64,000 nt of DNA from Sphingomonas sp. HMP6. GTDB lineage: Bacteria; Pseudomonadota; Alphaproteobacteria; Sphingomonadales; Sphingomonadaceae. Made by a program: the position numbers and the translations under genes. Location of the stretch: NCBI RefSeq assembly GCF_013374095.1, contig NZ_AP022672.1:744001-808000 (forward strand). Direction: 5' to 3'. Within the stretch, counting starts at the first letter, position 1; every line of letters starts with the position of its first letter. The notes under the pieces are model-generated. The model did not search any database. It saw only the letters and a list, made by a program, of their open reading frames with translations, and was not told the DNA's origin. Shown here in pieces: positions 43,168 through 52,809 of this stretch.

Positions 43168-44826
43168 TCACACCCTGTTCGCCGCGCTCAACACAGCCCG
43201 CACGCTCGCGGTCGCGATGTCGGCGTCGATGCCGACGCCGAACACCGTTCGCCCGTCGCTGGTGCGGCATTCGACATAGGCGGCGGCTTGGGCGTCGGCG
43301 CCGTGGCCGATGGCGTGTTCGCTGTAATCGACGACGTCGAGCGCCGGGCCGGTCGACCCGCCGAGGGCGTCGATCACGCCCGAGATAAGGCCGTTGCCGC
43401 GCCCGGAGATCGAGCGTTCCTCGCCATCGACCGCGACATGGCCGACGAACAGGCGGTCGCCGACGCTGCCGCTCTCGTTGTAATCGAGCAGGCGGAAGCG
43501 GTCTGCATCGCGGGCGAGATACGTCGCTTCGAACAGGCTCCAGATATCGGCCGCGTTTAGCTCGCGGCTGGTCTCGTCGGCCATGCGCTGGACGTGGCGG
43601 CTGAAATGGGCCTGCAGGCGCTTGGGCAGTTTGAGGCCCTTGTCCTGTTCGATCACCCAGGCGACGCCGCCCTTGCCGGATTGTGAATTGACGCGGATCA
43701 CCGCTTCGTAACTGCGCCCGAGATCGGCCGGGTCGATCGGCAGATAGGGCACTTCCCACAGCGGATCGTTCTTGGCTTCCTGCGCCGCGAAGCCCTTCTT
43801 GATCGCGTCCTGATGGCTGCCCGAGAAGGCGGTGAAGACCAGATCGCCGGCATAGGGTGTGCGCGGGTGGACGGGGAGTTGCGTGCAATAGTTCACCGTG
43901 TTGACGATCTCATCGATGTCCGAGAAATCGAGCTTCGGGTCGAGCCCTTGCGTGTACATGTTGAGCGCGACCGTCACGAGATCGCAATTGCCGGTGCGCT
44001 CGCCATTGCCGAGCAGGCAGCCTTCGACCCGGTCCGCGCCCGCCATCAGGCCGAGCTCGGCGGCGGCGACGCCGGTGCCGCGGTCGTTATGCGGATGGAG
44101 GCTCAAAGCGACGGTATCGCGGCCCCGGATATTGCGGCCGAACCATTCGATCTGGTCGGCATAGACGTTGGGCGTCGCGCATTCGACCGTGGCGGGGAGA
44201 TTGAGGATCAATTTGTGGTCGGGCGTGGGGCGCAGCACGTCCATCACCGCCTCGCAGACTTCGAGACTGAAATCGAGTTCGGCGGTCGAGAAGGTCTCGG
44301 GGCTGTATTCGAAGAACCAGTCGGTGTCGGGCTGGGCGGCGGCCTGATCCCGTAGGATCATCGCGCCTTCGATCGCGATCTTCTTTACCTCGGCGCGGGT
44401 CATGCCGAAGACGATCTTGCGCCACGCCGGGCTGACGGCGTTGTAGAGATGGACGATCGCGCGCGGGGCGCCGCGCAGGGATTTGAAACTGGTCTCGATC
44501 AAATCGCGGCGCGACTGGGTGAGGACCTGAATCATGGTGTCGTCGGGGATGCGGCCCGATTGCACGAGGCCGGAGATGAAATCGAACTCGGTCGCGCCCG
44601 CGGCGGGAAAGCCGACTTCGATCTCCTTGATGCCGATCTTGACGATCAGGTCGAACATGCGGGTCTTCTTTTCCGCATCCATCGGATCGATCAGCGCCTG
44701 ATTGCCGTCGCGCAGATCGGTCGAGAGCCAGCGCGGGGCGGTGGTGATCGTCTGCGACGGCCAGCGCCGGTCGGGCAAAGCGATGGTGGGGAAGGGGCGG
44801 TATTTGGTCGACGGGTCACGCAGCAT
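43168..44826 (-). CDS. leuA: 2-isopropylmalate synthase
   Basis: Catalyses the committed step of leucine synthesis from 2-ketoisovalerate and acetyl-CoA. About 552 residues of the long fungal/actinobacterial-like class (LeuA type 2): [36 protein letters not shown] with the metal histidines, and the C-terminal regulatory domain (about 430-550). ATG 44826 is used; a TTG two codons before is possible. Together with ilvBNC nearby it supplies the branched-chain pathway; leuB/C/D are not in the window. Confidence 0.95.
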   Translation of the reverse strand: MLRDPSTKYRPFPTIALPDRRWPSQTITTAPRWLSTDLRDGNQALIDPMDAEKKTRMFDLIVKIGIKEIEVGFPAAGATEFDFISGLVQSGRIPDDTMIQVLTQSRRDLIETSFKSLRGAPRAIVHLYNAVSPAWRKIVFGMTRAEVKKIAIEGAMILRDQAAAQPDTDWFFEYSPETFSTAELDFSLEVCEAVMDVLRPTPDHKLILNLPATVECATPNVYADQIEWFGRNIRGRDTVALSLHPHNDRGTGVAAAELGLMAGADRVEGCLLGNGERTGNCDLVTVALNMYTQGLDPKLDFSDIDEIVNTVNYCTQLPVHPRTPYAGDLVFTAFSGSHQDAIKKGFAAQEAKNDPLWEVPYLPIDPADLGRSYEAVIRVNSQSGKGGVAWVIEQDKGLKLPKRLQAHFSRHVQRMADETSRELNAADIWSLFEATYLARDADRFRLLDYNESGSVGDRLFVGHVAVDGEERSISGRGNGLISGVIDALGGSTGPALDVVDYSEHAIGHGADAQAAAYVECRTSDGRTVFGVGIDADIATASVRAVLSAANRV

Positions 44827-45067
44827 GGTCAATCTCGCTCGGCAATCGCAAGGGTCGCTAGGGGCGGTGGTTCCTCAGGCGCGCCGCGCTGGCCGTGATC
44901 GGCGCGCAGCAGTGTACACGCCTAAGGGCGCGTAAGTCGAAGCGAGGTAAGAGCCGGGGCGAGGTACACGCGTGTTGAATAGCGCCCGGAGGGCGCGGCT
45001 GTCCAGTACGATCGGCGGGTTGATCGACATCATTTTCGCGGCGATGGCGCACGCGTAGGACGCGGCA

Positions 45068-45460
45068 ATGCGGCAAATCATTTATACCAGCGTCACGACC
45101 AACCCCACCGGTCGTGCCGAGGACGATGCCGTGGGCATTACGCGGCAAGCGTTGCTGCGCAACGGTCTCGATGGGATTACCGGGTTGCTCTACGCGCAGG
45201 ACGGCGATTTCCTGCAAGCGATCGAAGGTCCGGACGACAGCATCGCCGACCTGCTGGCGAGCCTTGCGAACGACCCGCGGCACCGTGATTTGCGGATCCT
45301 CATCGATCGCGAAACCGAGGAGCGCGAGTTTGGCGACTGGATGATGGTGTTCCGCGAGCGCCGCGAAACCGTCGATGCGTTCGACCGCCGCCTGCGCGCG
45401 CTGCTGCTAGGCGTGTCGCGCGAAATGGCGGGCTATTTTCGCGCGCTGGTGCCGGCCTGA
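45068..45460 (+). CDS. BLUF-domain blue-light sensor
   Basis: A 130-residue stand-alone BLUF protein binding FAD. The photocycle residues are in place: Tyr6 (IIYTSVT), Asn32 (RNGLDGITG), Gln50 (FLQAIEG) and Trp91/Met92 (WMM). Such short BLUF proteins signal through protein partners because they lack an output domain; none is adjacent, though the nearby EAL protein family is a frequent partner elsewhere. It diverges from leuA. Confidence 0.93.
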   Translation: MRQIIYTSVTTNPTGRAEDDAVGITRQALLRNGLDGITGLLYAQDGDFLQAIEGPDDSIADLLASLANDPRHRDLRILIDRETEEREFGDWMMVFRERRETVDAFDRRLRALLLGVSREMAGYFRALVPA

Positions 45461-45472
45461 GCCTGAGCGCCG

Positions 45473-45496
45473 CCGGTGCCCTTCACGAGGCACCGG
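45473..45496. terminator. Bidirectional hairpin between convergent genes
   Basis: CCGGTGCC and GGCACCGG form a perfect eight-pair stem around CTTCACGA, placed in the 49-base gap between the BLUF gene and the convergent YceI gene. There is no T-run; it is likely a shared stop or a small dispersed palindrome. Confidence 0.55.
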
Positions 45497-45509
45497 TGAC
45501 GCGGTCCGG

Positions 45510-46139
45510 TTACTGGCGTTCGAACGCCGCGTTGATGACGAGCACGGTTTCGTCCGACACCATCGGCACATATTTGCTGACGCCGAAGTCCGCGCGATGG
45601 ATCACCATCTGGCCGAGGAAGCCGATCGAGGCCTTCTTGCTCATCGGGTTGGTCGCCGCACCGAACAGCTTGGCGCGGAACGAGACGGGCTTGGTCACGC
45701 CGTGCAGCGTCAGCGTGCCGTCGACCTTCACAGAACCCGCGCCGACCGGGGTTACCTTGGTCGATTTGAACGTCGCGGTCGGGAATTGCGCGGCATCGAA
45801 CCAGTCGGCGCCTTTCAGTTCACCGGTCAGCACGCTGCTGGTGGTCTGGACGCTCGCGATCGGGATCGTCACGTCGAGCTTGGTGGCGGCGGGCTTGGCG
45901 GGATCGACGATCAGCGTGCCGCTCGCCTCCGAAAAGGTGCCAGCATAAGGCGAGATGCCGAAGTGGCTGACACTGAACGTGACCTGGGTGTGGTTCGGCT
46001 CGATGGCATAGGTGCCCGCCTTGATATCGGCGACCTTGCCCGCACCCTGCAACATTTCAGGCAGGGTCGTTTGGGCCAGCAGCGGCGTGCCGAAAAGCAG
46101 GATAGCGGCGGTGGCGGCGTAGAGGTGGACGAGGCGCAT
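45510..46139 (-). CDS. YceI family periplasmic protein
   Basis: A 209-residue exported lipocalin-like protein. ATG 46139 opens a signal peptide (MRLVHLYAATAAILLFGTPLLAQ); the mature part has the YceI pattern GTYAIEPNHTQVTFSVSHFGISPYAGTF ... FPTATFKSTKVTPVG ... VDGTLTLHGVTKPVSF and ends VLVINAAFERQ. Members bind polyprenyl lipids such as ubiquinone precursors. No operon partner. Upstream lies a 14-base tandem repeat. Confidence 0.93.
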   Translation of the reverse strand: MRLVHLYAATAAILLFGTPLLAQTTLPEMLQGAGKVADIKAGTYAIEPNHTQVTFSVSHFGISPYAGTFSEASGTLIVDPAKPAATKLDVTIPIASVQTTSSVLTGELKGADWFDAAQFPTATFKSTKVTPVGAGSVKVDGTLTLHGVTKPVSFRAKLFGAATNPMSKKASIGFLGQMVIHRADFGVSKYVPMVSDETVLVINAAFERQ

Positions 46140-46245
46140 GGGGTGTCTCCTGTTGGTGACAGCCCAAATGGTGCGCGCCGCGGGTAGCGTCAAACGCCGT
46201 TTCGGCAACGGACCGTTTCACTAGGCGCCCCGCGCATTCCCTGTT

Positions 46246-46282
46246 TTAGCGGGCCCGTCTTAGCGGGCCCGTCTTAGCGGGG
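46246..46282. repeat. Short tandem repeat, 14-base unit, 2.6 copies
   Basis: TTAGCGGGCCCGTC occurs twice in exact tandem (46246-46259, 46260-46273) followed by a partial TTAGCGGGG. The unit contains the palindrome GGGCCC. It lies 18 bases after the ilvC stop, between ilvC and YceI. Probably a slippage-prone spacer; could differ in copy number between strains. Confidence 0.75.
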
Positions 46283-46299
46283 ATGCGCGGGCGGCGGCC

Positions 46300-47331
<1,032 letters not shown>

Positions 47332-47337
47332 CTAAGT

Positions 47338-47428
47338 CGTCACGCCAGACTTGTTCCGGGGTCCACCGCGCCTCACGCACGGTGGTATGTTGGGATAAGG
47401 GAACCCCGGCACAGGGCCGGGGTGACGG
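47338..47428. repeat. Dispersed inverted repeat, copy 2
   Basis: Related to the element at 4341-4436: both start CGTCAYGCC, contain CTTGTTCCGG and CCACCGCGCC, and end CCGGGGTGACG. This one lies between ilvN and ilvC, on the transcript, where its hairpins could partly stop or protect the message. Confidence 0.8.
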
Positions 47429-47439
47429 ATCATGCTTGG

Positions 47440-47955
47440 TCAGACGCCGGAATTCCCCCGCGCGATCGCGACGATGCCGGTGCGGGCGACTTCGATCAGC
47501 CCGACTTCGCGCATCAGCGTGATGAAGGTGTCGATCTTCTCGCGCCCGCCGGTCACTTCGAACACGAAGCTGCTGGTCGTCGCATCGACCACGCGGGCGC
47601 GGTAGACATCGGCGAGACGCAGCGCCTCGATCCGGTGATCGCCGGTGCCCGCGACCTTGAGCAGCGCGAGTTCGCGCTCGACATGGGGCCCGAGCGCGGT
47701 GAGATCGGTGACCGAATGCACCGGCACCAGCCGGTCGAGCTGCGCGAGGATCTGCTCCATCGTCGCATCGCTGGCGGTCGTGACGATCGTGATGCGGCTG
47801 ACCGCCTTGTCGGCGGTGACGTCCGACACGGTCAGGCTCTCGATATTATAGCCGCGCGCGGTGAACAGCCCCGCGATCCGCGCGAGGATGCCGGGTTCAT
47901 TGTCGACCATCACGGCGAGCGTGTGGCGCGAGGCGGGGGCGGTGGTGATGTGCAT
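47440..47955 (-). CDS. ilvN: Acetolactate synthase small (regulatory) subunit
   Basis: A 171-residue subunit (IlvN/IlvH type) that activates the catalytic subunit and confers feedback inhibition by valine. The N-terminal ACT domain reads LAVMVDNEPGILARIAGLFTARGYNIESLTVS, and a second ACT-like domain follows. The start lies three bases after the stop of a small membrane-protein gene (47959-48171), which itself overlaps ilvB; so catalytic and regulatory subunit genes are separated by that insert rather than adjacent. Confidence 0.95.
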   Translation of the reverse strand: MHITTAPASRHTLAVMVDNEPGILARIAGLFTARGYNIESLTVSDVTADKAVSRITIVTTASDATMEQILAQLDRLVPVHSVTDLTALGPHVERELALLKVAGTGDHRIEALRLADVYRARVVDATTSSFVFEVTGGREKIDTFITLMREVGLIEVARTGIVAIARGNSGV

Positions 47956-47958
47956 GGC

Positions 47959-48171
47959 TTACCGTGGCAAATCTATTTTAATGGCGTGGGTTGGGATCGG
48001 TATGAGGATCGCGATGAGAGCCCCGATGGTGACGACTAAGCTTATCGTCCCCCAGGTCACGTTGCCGCTGGCGAAATCACGATAGGTTCGAACGCCGCAG
48101 AAGATCGTGACGACAATCATCAGCCAACCCTGAATTTGCATCATCCAAAATTGATTTTGTATACTCTCCAT
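47959..48171 (-). CDS. 70-residue two-helix membrane protein inside the ilvBN operon
   Basis: The ATG at 48171 overlaps the ilvB stop by one base (TGATGG), and the stop lies three bases before ilvN, so it is locked into the operon. Two hydrophobic helices: about 15-27 (GWLMIVVTIFCGV) and 41-61 (GTISLVVTIGALIAILIPIP), joined by a polar loop with RTYRDFASGN; N terminus rich in Gln/Met. Codon use is less GC-rich than the neighbours. I do not recognise a family. The arrangement argues that it is translated; its role in branched-chain amino acid synthesis, export or membrane attachment of the synthase is unknown. Confidence 0.8.
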   Translation of the reverse strand: MESIQNQFWMMQIQGWLMIVVTIFCGVRTYRDFASGNVTWGTISLVVTIGALIAILIPIPTHAIKIDLPR

Positions 48172-49916
48172 CACACCAGCGCCTTCGCTTCGTCGTCCAT
48201 CTCGCCTGACACTTCGCTCGATTGCAGGATCATGTCGGTATGGGCGGCACCCGACGGGATCATCGGGAAGCAGTTGGCGAGCTTCGCGACGCGGCAATCG
48301 ACGATTACCGGGCCGTCATGATCGAGCATCGCGGCGATGCCGTCGTCGAGCTGGTCGATCTTCTCGATCCGGATTCCCTTCCAGCCATACGCCTCGCCCA
48401 GCTTCACGAAGTCCGGCAAAGAATCGCTGTAGCTCTCGGAATAACGGCTGGAATAGGTCAGCTCCTGCCACTGGCGGACCATGCCCATATATTCGTTGTT
48501 GAGGATGAAGATCTTGACCGGCAGGCGATATTGCGTCGCGGTCGCCAGTTCCTGGATGTTCATCTGGATCGACGCTTCACCGGCGATATCGATCACCAGC
48601 GCTTTGGGGTTGCCGAGCTGCGCGCCGATCGCGGCGGGTAGGCCGTAGCCCATCGTGCCAAGCCCGCCGCTCGTCAGCCACTTGTTCGGGCCTTCGAAGC
48701 CGAAATGCTGTGCTGCCCACATCTGATGCTGGCCGACTTCGGTGGTGATGATCGGGTTCCGCTTGTGCGTCGCCTCCCACAGCGCACGGATCGCGCGTTG
48801 CGGGGCGATTTCCGGGACCGTTTCTGTGAAATCGAGGCTCTTCACTGCGCGCCAGCCCGCGATCATCCGCCACCATTCGTTGAGATCGGGCTTGGGATGC
48901 CGCCGCGCCTTGAACACGCGGACCATATCCTCGAGCGCATGGCCGACATCGGCGACGATCGGCAGATCGACGCGGACGTTCTTGTTGATGCTGGAACGGT
49001 CGATATCGACGTGAATCTTGCGGCTGAACGGCGAGAAGGCATCGAGCCGTCCCGTCACGCGATCATCGAAGCGCGCGCCGAGGCACAGGATCAGATCGGC
49101 CTTGTTCATCGCCAGATTGGCTTCGTAGGTGCCGTGCATGCCGAGCATGCCGAGCCACTGGTCGCCGCTTGCCGGATAAGCACCGAGGCCCATCAGCGTC
49201 GACGTGACCGGCGCGCCGCTGATCCGCGCGAGTTCGCGCAGTAACTGGCTCGCCGCTGGCCCGGCATTGATGATGCCGCCACCGGTGTAGAGGATCGGGC
49301 GTTCCGCCGCGGCGAGCATGTCCATCGCCGCTTCTATGCTCGGCTGGTCGGCCTTTATCTGCGGGCGATAGGTCTTGTGGCGGATCGGGCCGGGCTTGCT
49401 GTAGCGTGCGGTCGCGACCTGCACGTCCTTCGGGATGTCGATCACGACCGGGCCGGGGCGGCCCGAGGTCGCGATGTGGAATGCCTCGTGGATCGTCTCG
49501 CCGAGCCGCGCGGGGTCTTTTACCAGATAATTGTGCTTGCTGCAGTGGCGCGTGATGCCGACGGTGTCGGCTTCCTGGAACGCGTCGGTGCCAATCAAGG
49601 CGGTCGGCACCTGGCCGGTGATGACGACCATCGGGATCGAGTCCATCAGCGCATCGGTAATGCCGGTCACGGCATTGGTCGCGCCGGGGCCGGAGGTGAC
49701 GAGCACGACGCCGCACTTGCCGGTCGAGCGGGCATAGCCCTCGGCCGCGTGCGTCGCGGCCTGTTCGTGGCGCACCAGAATGTGCTTGATCCGCCCGGAA
49801 CGGAACAGCGCGTCGTAAATCGGCAGGACGGCGCCACCGGGATAGCCGAAGATGACCTCCACGCCGAGATCGCACAGCGCCTCGATCAGGATGTCTGCTC
49901 CGCTTTTCTCGGTCAC
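48171..49916 (-). CDS. ilvB: Acetolactate synthase large (catalytic) subunit
   Basis: The thiamine-diphosphate enzyme condensing pyruvate into acetolactate or acetohydroxybutyrate. 581 residues from GTG 49916, which has GGGAGA seven bases ahead; the frame stays open 29 codons upstream but without a ribosome site. Visible: N-terminal IFGYPGGAVLPIYDAL, the catalytic Glu in RHEQAATHAAEGYARSTGK, and the cofactor region IDIAGEASIQMNIQEL...LNNEYMGMVRQWQ. The metal-binding Asp usual in the GDG motif is Glu here (GEAS), a variant that I believe is common in alphaproteobacteria. First gene of the operon ilvB-small protein-ilvN. Confidence 0.97.
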   Translation of the reverse strand: MTEKSGADILIEALCDLGVEVIFGYPGGAVLPIYDALFRSGRIKHILVRHEQAATHAAEGYARSTGKCGVVLVTSGPGATNAVTGITDALMDSIPMVVITGQVPTALIGTDAFQEADTVGITRHCSKHNYLVKDPARLGETIHEAFHIATSGRPGPVVIDIPKDVQVATARYSKPGPIRHKTYRPQIKADQPSIEAAMDMLAAAERPILYTGGGIINAGPAASQLLRELARISGAPVTSTLMGLGAYPASGDQWLGMLGMHGTYEANLAMNKADLILCLGARFDDRVTGRLDAFSPFSRKIHVDIDRSSINKNVRVDLPIVADVGHALEDMVRVFKARRHPKPDLNEWWRMIAGWRAVKSLDFTETVPEIAPQRAIRALWEATHKRNPIITTEVGQHQMWAAQHFGFEGPNKWLTSGGLGTMGYGLPAAIGAQLGNPKALVIDIAGEASIQMNIQELATATQYRLPVKIFILNNEYMGMVRQWQELTYSSRYSESYSDSLPDFVKLGEAYGWKGIRIEKIDQLDDGIAAMLDHDGPVIVDCRVAKLANCFPMIPSGAAHTDMILQSSEVSGEMDDEAKALV

Positions 49917-49943
49917 GTCTCGTCTCCCTTGGCAATGCCTTGG

Positions 49944-49978
49944 CGCTGCGGGCTTTAGCAGCGTTGGAGCGGCGCTGC
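49944..49978 (-). promoter_or_regulatory. Mutually exclusive hairpins in the ilvB leader (possible attenuation-like control)
   Basis: On the minus strand three segments occur before ilvB: GCAGCG (49978-49973), CGCTGC (49963-49958) and GCAGCG (49949-49944). The middle one can pair with either neighbour, giving two alternative six-pair hairpins 28 bases before the start codon. No Leu/Ile/Val leader peptide is visible, so the classical attenuator is not shown. Confidence 0.3.
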
Positions 49979-50006
49979 TAGAGAAACGAAACATGCGCGT
50001 CAAGCG

Positions 50007-50927
50007 CTAACCACGTAATAATGTTGCTATTTGATCGATGCGAGCGGTGTTTTCTATCGCGTCGCTGCGGTGCCAGGTGGCCGGCGGTTGATTGCGGAAC
50101 CACGTATATTGGCGTTTCGCGTATTGGCGTGTTGCGAGGCTGGTCAGGGCAAGCGCCTGGGCTTTGGTGCTTTCTCCGGCGATCAGCGCGGCGATTTCGG
50201 GCACCCCGATCGCGCGGCGGATCGGTGCAGAAGGCGTGATGTCGGTGCGGGCGAGGAGCGCGCGGACTTCATCAGGCGCGCCTTCCGCAAACATCGCGGC
50301 GGCGCGCGCGTCGCAGCGTTCCATCAGCCAGTCGCGGTCGGGCAACAGAATGAGCGCGGCGAGGGTGATGCGGTCCCCGATTCCGCCGGTTTTCGCCGCC
50401 TGCCAGTCGTGCAGCGTCCGCCCGGTTGAGCGCACGACCTCCAGCGCGCGGGCGACGCGGGTGGTATCGGCGGGGGCGAGGCGTGCTGCGGCGTCCGGGT
50501 CGCGTTGGGCCAGCGCCGCGTGTGCCTCCGCCACCGGGAGCGCGCGGACCTCGGCGCGGATCGCCGGGTCGATCTCGGGGACGGGCGCGATGCCGTCGAG
50601 CAGCGTGCGCATATAGAGGCCGGTGCCGCCGACCAGAACCGGCAGCTTTCCCGCGGCGTGGGCGAGGTCGATCTCGGCGCGCGCTTCGTACGCCCAACGC
50701 GCGGCGGAATAGCTCTCCGCGCCGTCGATATGGCCGAACAGCCGGTGCGGGGCACGGCCTTCCTCTTCAGGAGCGGGACGGGCGGTGAGCACGCGCAGGT
50801 CGCGATAGACTTGCGCCGAATCCGCGTTAACCACGATGCCGTCATGGCGTTCCGCCACGGCACAAGCCAGCGCGGACTTGCCGCTGGCGGTCGGCCCTGC
50901 GATGAGCACCACTTTCGGCAGCTTCAC
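50007..50927 (-). CDS. miaA: tRNA dimethylallyltransferase
   Basis: Attaches a dimethylallyl group to A37 of tRNAs reading UNN codons. 306 residues from GTG 50927 (GGAG nine bases ahead): P-loop [16 protein letters not shown], the DSAQVYRDL motif with the catalytic Asp, [16 protein letters not shown], and the C-terminal [16 protein letters not shown] longer start at 50969 would read through a palindromic repeat. Same strand as ilvB, which begins 90 bases downstream of its stop. Confidence 0.96.
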   Translation of the reverse strand: MKLPKVVLIAGPTASGKSALACAVAERHDGIVVNADSAQVYRDLRVLTARPAPEEEGRAPHRLFGHIDGAESYSAARWAYEARAEIDLAHAAGKLPVLVGGTGLYMRTLLDGIAPVPEIDPAIRAEVRALPVAEAHAALAQRDPDAAARLAPADTTRVARALEVVRSTGRTLHDWQAAKTGGIGDRITLAALILLPDRDWLMERCDARAAAMFAEGAPDEVRALLARTDITPSAPIRRAIGVPEIAALIAGESTKAQALALTSLATRQYAKRQYTWFRNQPPATWHRSDAIENTARIDQIATLLRG

Positions 50928-50937
50928 GCCCCAAACT

Positions 50938-51018
50938 CCGTTCGGGCTGAGCCTGTCGAAGCCCTGCAATGACTGACGGTGGCGAAGAACAGCCCTTCGA
51001 CAGACTCAGGGCGAACGG
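50938..51018. repeat. REP-like palindrome between divergent miaA and serB
   Basis: CCGTTCGGGCTGAGCCTGTCGAA and TTCGACAGACTCAGGGCGAACGG form an almost perfect inverted repeat with a 33-base loop. It occupies nearly all of the 108 bases between the divergent starts, so the promoters of both genes must lie in or around it. The same CCGTTCG/CGAACGG ends are found in the repeat at 7093-7168. The half-site is a widely seen dispersed palindrome in proteobacteria. Confidence 0.85.
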
Positions 51019-51035
51019 AAGAAGGGGACGCGCGC

Positions 51036-51917
51036 ATGTTCATTGCCACGCTGATAGCATCGGATTCCTTGAGCGCAGGCGATATTTCGGCGGCAATGGA
51101 TCGGCTGGAGGCGGCGGGTTGCGCACCGAGCGTCCACGGTTGGATCGACACGGACAAGGCCGCGGACATCTTTTTCGGCGCCGCTCCGGACGCGGCTCGC
51201 GCTGCACTGGAAGGCGCATTGGGAGGGATCGACGTCGTCGTGCAAGCGGTCGCCGGACGCGAGAAGAAGCTGCTGATCGCCGACATGGATTCGACGATGA
51301 TCACGGTCGAGTGCATCGACGAGCTCGCCGATTATGCCGGGATCAAGCCGCAGATCGCCGCGATTACCGAGGCCGCGATGCGCGGCGAGCTCGATTTCGA
51401 GGGCGCGCTTGATGCGCGGGTGGCGCTGCTCGCCGGGCTTGAGGAGGCCGTGATCGAGCGCTGCCTGGCCGAGCGAGTCAAGATCATGGCCGGTGCTGAG
51501 GTGTTGATCCGCACGATGCGCGCGCGGGGTGCTACCGCCATTCTTGTGTCCGGCGGCTTCACGCGCTTTGCCGAGCCGGTCGCGGCGCAGATCGGCTTCC
51601 ACCGCGCGATCGCCAACCGACTGGAGATCGCCGACGGCATGCTGACAGGCGCGGTCGCCAAGCCGATCGTCGGTTCCGACACCAAATTGCAGACGTTGCT
51701 TGCGGCGAGCCTGGAACTCGGGCTGTTGCCCGAGCAGACGCTCGCGGTCGGCGACGGCGCGAACGATCTGGCGATGATCAAGGCCGCTGGGCTCGGCGTC
51801 GCCTATCACGCAAAACCGATCGTCGCCGCCGCCGCCGCCGCGCGGATCGATCATGGCGATCTGTCGGCGTTGCTCTACGCGCAGGGCATTCCGCGGGGGG
51901 AGTGGGTGCTGGGCTAG
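51036..51917 (+). CDS. serB: Phosphoserine phosphatase
   Basis: Last step of serine synthesis, dephosphorylating phosphoserine. 293 residues from ATG 51036 (GAAGGGGA ahead), with an N-terminal ACT-like domain (about 1-75) and a HAD phosphatase: LLIADMDSTMITVECIDELAD (nucleophile Asp), VSGGFTRFAEPVA, and GDGANDLAMIKAAGLGVAY. The ACT-like N terminus and family length are normal. Diverges from miaA over a palindrome. Confidence 0.96.
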   Translation: MFIATLIASDSLSAGDISAAMDRLEAAGCAPSVHGWIDTDKAADIFFGAAPDAARAALEGALGGIDVVVQAVAGREKKLLIADMDSTMITVECIDELADYAGIKPQIAAITEAAMRGELDFEGALDARVALLAGLEEAVIERCLAERVKIMAGAEVLIRTMRARGATAILVSGGFTRFAEPVAAQIGFHRAIANRLEIADGMLTGAVAKPIVGSDTKLQTLLAASLELGLLPEQTLAVGDGANDLAMIKAAGLGVAYHAKPIVAAAAAARIDHGDLSALLYAQGIPRGEWVLG

Positions 51918-52005
51918 GGCGTGACATGGCCACCAAAATCCGTAGTTTGCGCGTGCGCACGCATCTGGGTGGACATCCGTGAGACCGCGCCGCTAATGCC
52001 CCGGA

Positions 52006-52206
52006 ATGGGTATCACAGCGACGATCATCAACACCGTAACCGGTCAGCCAATACAACGATTCACCTTTGGCCGGATGCCGAAACCGTGGGTTTCCTTCAA
52101 TCTGGAAAGCGGCGAGTTGGTGACTGCCGACCGCGTCGAAGTCGGAAAACCTGCACCGGGCAAATTCGTCGCGCCGGTAACGGTCTGGGTCACGCCGAAA
52201 GGCTGA
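52006..52206 (+). CDS. Hypothetical small protein
   Basis: A 66-residue open frame, MGITATIINTVTGQPIQRFTF..., beta-rich, ending TVWVTPKG. No membrane segment or recognised domain. The ribosome site is weak (CCCCGGA). A competing frame overlaps it. Lower GC than the flanking serB. Possibly a real small soluble protein, but chance cannot be excluded. Confidence 0.4.
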   Translation: MGITATIINTVTGQPIQRFTFGRMPKPWVSFNLESGELVTADRVEVGKPAPGKFVAPVTVWVTPKG

Positions 52207-52369
52207 TTCGAGGCGTGGCGGTTATGGCGGGTTACCGCACGTTTCGTCGGTCCCGTGGTGCCGTCGCGATCACGTCGCCTAAAAGCCGACCCGCAGGTTT
52301 CGACATCAAAAGCGGCCAGACTGGTTCCGCCCAATAGCGGACAGGCTGCTAACGTGCTTAACTTCGCCG

Positions 52370-52747
52370 ATGGGCCGTCACATACTCCCTTCCATTATGC
52401 TTCCTGCCATTGCAGCACTAACGCTGCTTAGCGGCTGCCGGTCGCCCATTTCAGATCAGGCAAAGCTGAAAAGGGCTGGTATGGAGGCCATATCTTTGAT
52501 GGCGACTCATCCGGCAAAGCCGCCCCTTCGCTACACGGACGTCCCGAAAGTTCAATGGCCCGCCGCCATCGCAAGCCTCGACCCTGAACGGGTCGTAGTT
52601 CACGAGTGGGGCGTCGACATCTTAGTCAAATCCTATTTCGACGGGGGATGGGGCTATCATGTTGCCAGGCAGAGGCGCGACCTACCAATGCTCGACGGGT
52701 GCTACTCTGAGGTCAGCAAAGGAGTGTTCTGGCACGACCCTTGTTGA
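52370..52747 (+). CDS. Putative lipoprotein
   Basis: A 125-residue protein with a lipoprotein signal LPAIAALTLLSGC (cleavage before Cys) and a mature part of about 100 residues with WHDPC at the end. It resembles small Sphingomonas lipoproteins of unknown function. An internal ATG at 52397 would keep the signal peptide intact and might be the real start. Composition is less GC-rich than the genes on either side. The 160 bases before it show nothing else. Confidence 0.65.
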   Translation: MGRHILPSIMLPAIAALTLLSGCRSPISDQAKLKRAGMEAISLMATHPAKPPLRYTDVPKVQWPAAIASLDPERVVVHEWGVDILVKSYFDGGWGYHVARQRRDLPMLDGCYSEVSKGVFWHDPC

Positions 52748-52809
52748 TCCGGGAACGTCCGCTTGCCACCACTTTCAGACCTTCAGTCTATACTCTGACT
52801 TCCAAAACC

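Noticed and set aside
46246..46282. Tandem 14-base repeats as a possible CRISPR or iteron array
   Set aside because: Units are directly adjacent with no spacers and only 2.6 copies; no cas or replication genes are near.
48171..49916. Aspartate to glutamate change in the ilvB cofactor motif as a sign of inactivity
   Set aside because: The rest of the active site is intact and the GEAS variant is, to my knowledge, frequent in alphaproteobacterial enzymes.
51921..52337. 138-codon frame overlapping the 66-residue hypothetical gene after serB
   Set aside because: Rich in Arg/Pro and without ribosome site or domain; neither frame is strong but the 66-residue one has more protein-like composition.
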